Source: JAUWBF01 sp043815125
GTDB taxonomy: Bacteria > Verrucomicrobiota > Verrucomicrobiia > Opitutales > Opitutaceae
Length of the DNA: 25,395 nucleotides
Reading direction: 5' to 3'
Assembly: GCA_043815125.1 (NCBI GenBank)
Contig: JBDRJH010000451.1
Coordinates: 1-25,395, forward strand
The notes below the pieces were generated by a model. It saw only the letters and a list, made by a program, of their open reading frames with translations. It had not been told where the DNA came from and did not search any database. The position numbers and the translations under genes are program-made. Of this stretch, positions 24,081 to 25,395 are shown in pieces (within the stretch, counting starts at the first letter, position 1; every line of letters begins with the position of its first letter).

Positions 24081-24635
24081 TCAACGCGTCTGCAGCAGGA
24101 CGCCGCCGGTCTCGCGACCCAGCCGCTCGAGTCTGGCGCGAAACTGCCTCACATCGTTCCGCACGGCGGGGTTGTCCATGAAGGTGAGTTGCCAGCGCCA
24201 GGGCTGCCAGCCGGTGCGGCGCCAGCGGAACGTGGTGGGCGCGTCGATGGCGGCCGAGCCCTGCACAACCATCTGCGCCAACGGGGTGCCGTGGCCGCCC
24301 ACGCGCACGACGGCCTCGGTGGTGCCGAGCCGCGAGGACTCGACATGCACGACTGGACGCAGGCGCCGGATATTCAGCGAAATGAACTGGCCGGCGGCCT
24401 GGTCGAACAGGGCGATGGCCTCGTCGCGGTCCTGTCCAAAGCCGTCGCGGTAGTCCGCGGCGATGAGCGCGTGCAGCGTGTCGGCGTCGCGCTCCTCCAT
24501 GGCTTCAAGCAGGCGGTCCCACGCGCGGTCGAGGCCGCGCGACGGCAGCACAAACGGCGGGGCGATCCAGAGCGCGGCGACGAGCAGAACGAGGCCGGCG
24601 ATCCGACCAAGCGTCTTGGGGGAGTTCAGGGTCAT
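24081..24635 (-). CDS. Hypothetical NTF2/SnoaL-like protein with N-terminal signal anchor
   Basis: A 184-residue protein. Residues ~8-30 (LGRIAGLVLLVAALWIAPPFVL) form a signal peptide or membrane anchor. The rest looks like the cone-shaped NTF2/SnoaL-like fold: LLEAMEERDADTLHALIAAD and a DGFGQDRDEAIALFDQA helix, then beta strands with WRRTGWQPWRWQLTF. That shape assignment rests on sequence pattern and is tentative. No catalytic residues can be proposed. The start is 19 bp after the stop of the fumarylacetoacetate hydrolase-family gene, so the two are probably one operon; a functional link is not evident. Confidence 0.72.
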   Translation of the reverse strand: MTLNSPKTLGRIAGLVLLVAALWIAPPFVLPSRGLDRAWDRLLEAMEERDADTLHALIAADYRDGFGQDRDEAIALFDQAAGQFISLNIRRLRPVVHVESSRLGTTEAVVRVGGHGTPLAQMVVQGSAAIDAPTTFRWRRTGWQPWRWQLTFMDNPAVRNDVRQFRARLERLGRETGGVLLQTR

Positions 24636-24654
24636 GTCGGCGGGGGGAGGAGGG

Positions 24655-25395
24655 TCACACCACGGGGTTGGTCAGCGCGCCGATGCCGTCGATTTCGACG
24701 GTGACGGTGTCGCCGGATTTCAAATACACCGGCGGTTTGCGCGCGAAGCCCACGCCGTGCGGCGTGCCGGTCAGGATGACGGTGCCCGGCAGGAGCGTGC
24801 GTCCACGACTGAGAAACGCCACCAACTCGGCCACGCCGAAGACCATGTCGGCGGTGGTCCAGTCCTGCATGGGCTGGCCGTTGAGGATGGTGCGGATGCC
24901 GAGGTCCTGCGGGTCGGTCAGCTCGTCGGCGGTGACGAGCACGGGGCCGAGCGGGCAGAAGGTGTCGAAGCTCTTGGCCTGGCAAAACTGGCCGCCGCCC
25001 CAGCGTGACTGCCAGTCGCGCGCGGAGACGTCGTTGGCGCAGGTGTATCCGAAAACATAGGACAACGCGTCGGCGACGGCGACGTCCTTGCAGGTCCGGC
25101 CGATGACCACGGCGAGCTCGGCCTCGTAGTCGATCTCGGTGGTGGCGGGTTCGGTGGCGGGGATGACGATGGGGTCGCCGGGGTTTTGCACCGCGGTGGT
25201 CGTCTTCATGAAGAGCATGGGGCGCTCGGGCACGCCCTTGCCGCCCTCCTCGGCGTGTTTGCGGTAGTTGAGTCCGATGGCGAGGATGTTGGGCGGCACG
25301 ACCGGCGCGAGCAGCTTGCCGGCGGTGACGACGCGGTCGGTCAAGCGATGGGTGCCGGCCAGCGGATCGCCGTCGACGGCGAGCAGGGAGCCGTC
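24655..25395 (-). CDS. Fumarylacetoacetate hydrolase-family protein, 5' end outside window
   Basis: The C-terminal ~246 residues of a FAH-superfamily enzyme (COG0179 type). The reading frame continues without interruption through the right edge. A TTG at 25344 could be taken as a start but falls inside conserved-looking sequence (DGDPLAGTHRLTDRVVTAGK), so the gene is treated as partial. Family signatures are ILAIGLNYRKHAEE, FMKTTTAV, EIDYEAELAVVIGR with metal-binding acidic residues, GYTCANDVSARDWQ, KSFDTFCPLGP and the terminal ILTGTPHGVGFARKP. Members hydrolyse or isomerise C-C bonds in 2-oxo/4-oxo acids of aromatic or sugar-acid catabolism; the substrate cannot be told here. Confidence 0.92.
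   Translation of the reverse strand, partial: DGSLLAVDGDPLAGTHRLTDRVVTAGKLLAPVVPPNILAIGLNYRKHAEEGGKGVPERPMLFMKTTTAVQNPGDPIVIPATEPATTEIDYEAELAVVIGRTCKDVAVADALSYVFGYTCANDVSARDWQSRWGGGQFCQAKSFDTFCPLGPVLVTADELTDPQDLGIRTILNGQPMQDWTTADMVFGVAELVAFLSRGRTLLPGTVILTGTPHGVGFARKPPVYLKSGDTVTVEIDGIGALTNPVV

Overview
The window looks like a chromosomal segment of a high-GC Verrucomicrobiota bacterium, most likely from the Opitutaceae. The reasons are a Tat-exported DUF1552 protein next to a DUF1587/1592/1588/1585 cytochrome-like protein, a PSCyt1-type membrane cytochrome, the gene content, and intergenic repeats of the 'accacggat' and 'accacgaagg' type. The taxonomic assignment is inference. No rRNA, tRNA, CRISPR array or transposase gene was seen.

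Layout. Bases 1-3598 (minus strand) hold a compact three-gene operon of visibly lower GC and different codon use than the rest. A radical SAM enzyme overlaps by ATGA a 128-residue protein (possibly DUF6375), which is 1 bp from a large STAND-like P-loop NTPase. The NTPase has an N-terminal restriction-endonuclease-like region and runs off the left edge. This has the architecture of an anti-phage or other conflict system, and it is the best candidate in the window for an undescribed system. A repeat-rich spacer follows (3600-4130), then a class II fructose-bisphosphate aldolase (minus).

Bases 5442-10018 are a cytochrome-related cluster: DUF1552 and DUF1592-family genes as a minus-strand operon, and a divergent membrane-anchored cytochrome c gene on plus. 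Then come a membrane-anchored hypothetical protein (10122-11003), a repeat-filled spacer, a diaminopimelate epimerase homologue in which both catalytic cysteine positions read serine, a second repeat module, and a conserved protein of unknown function interrupted by a one-base frameshift (12756-14239).

Bases 14390-16752 (plus) carry SppA protease and a SufT-type Fe-S assembly factor. They are followed by a convergent membrane protein and an NtrC-type sigma-54 response regulator that ends in a perfect 25-bp hairpin. The right part is all minus strand. Read from the right edge inward it contains a 5'-truncated fumarylacetoacetate hydrolase-family gene, an NTF2-like hypothetical gene, a small proline-rich ORF between two terminators, a DUF2937-like membrane protein, a nitronate monooxygenase-family protein, RmuC, and a small two-helix membrane protein.

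The core genes are ordinary housekeeping genes (glycolysis, lysine/peptidoglycan, protein quality control, Fe-S assembly, DNA maintenance). The intergenic spaces are unusually full of palindromic dispersed repeats. One family occurs three times as a ~91-98 bp element with the same inverted ends.
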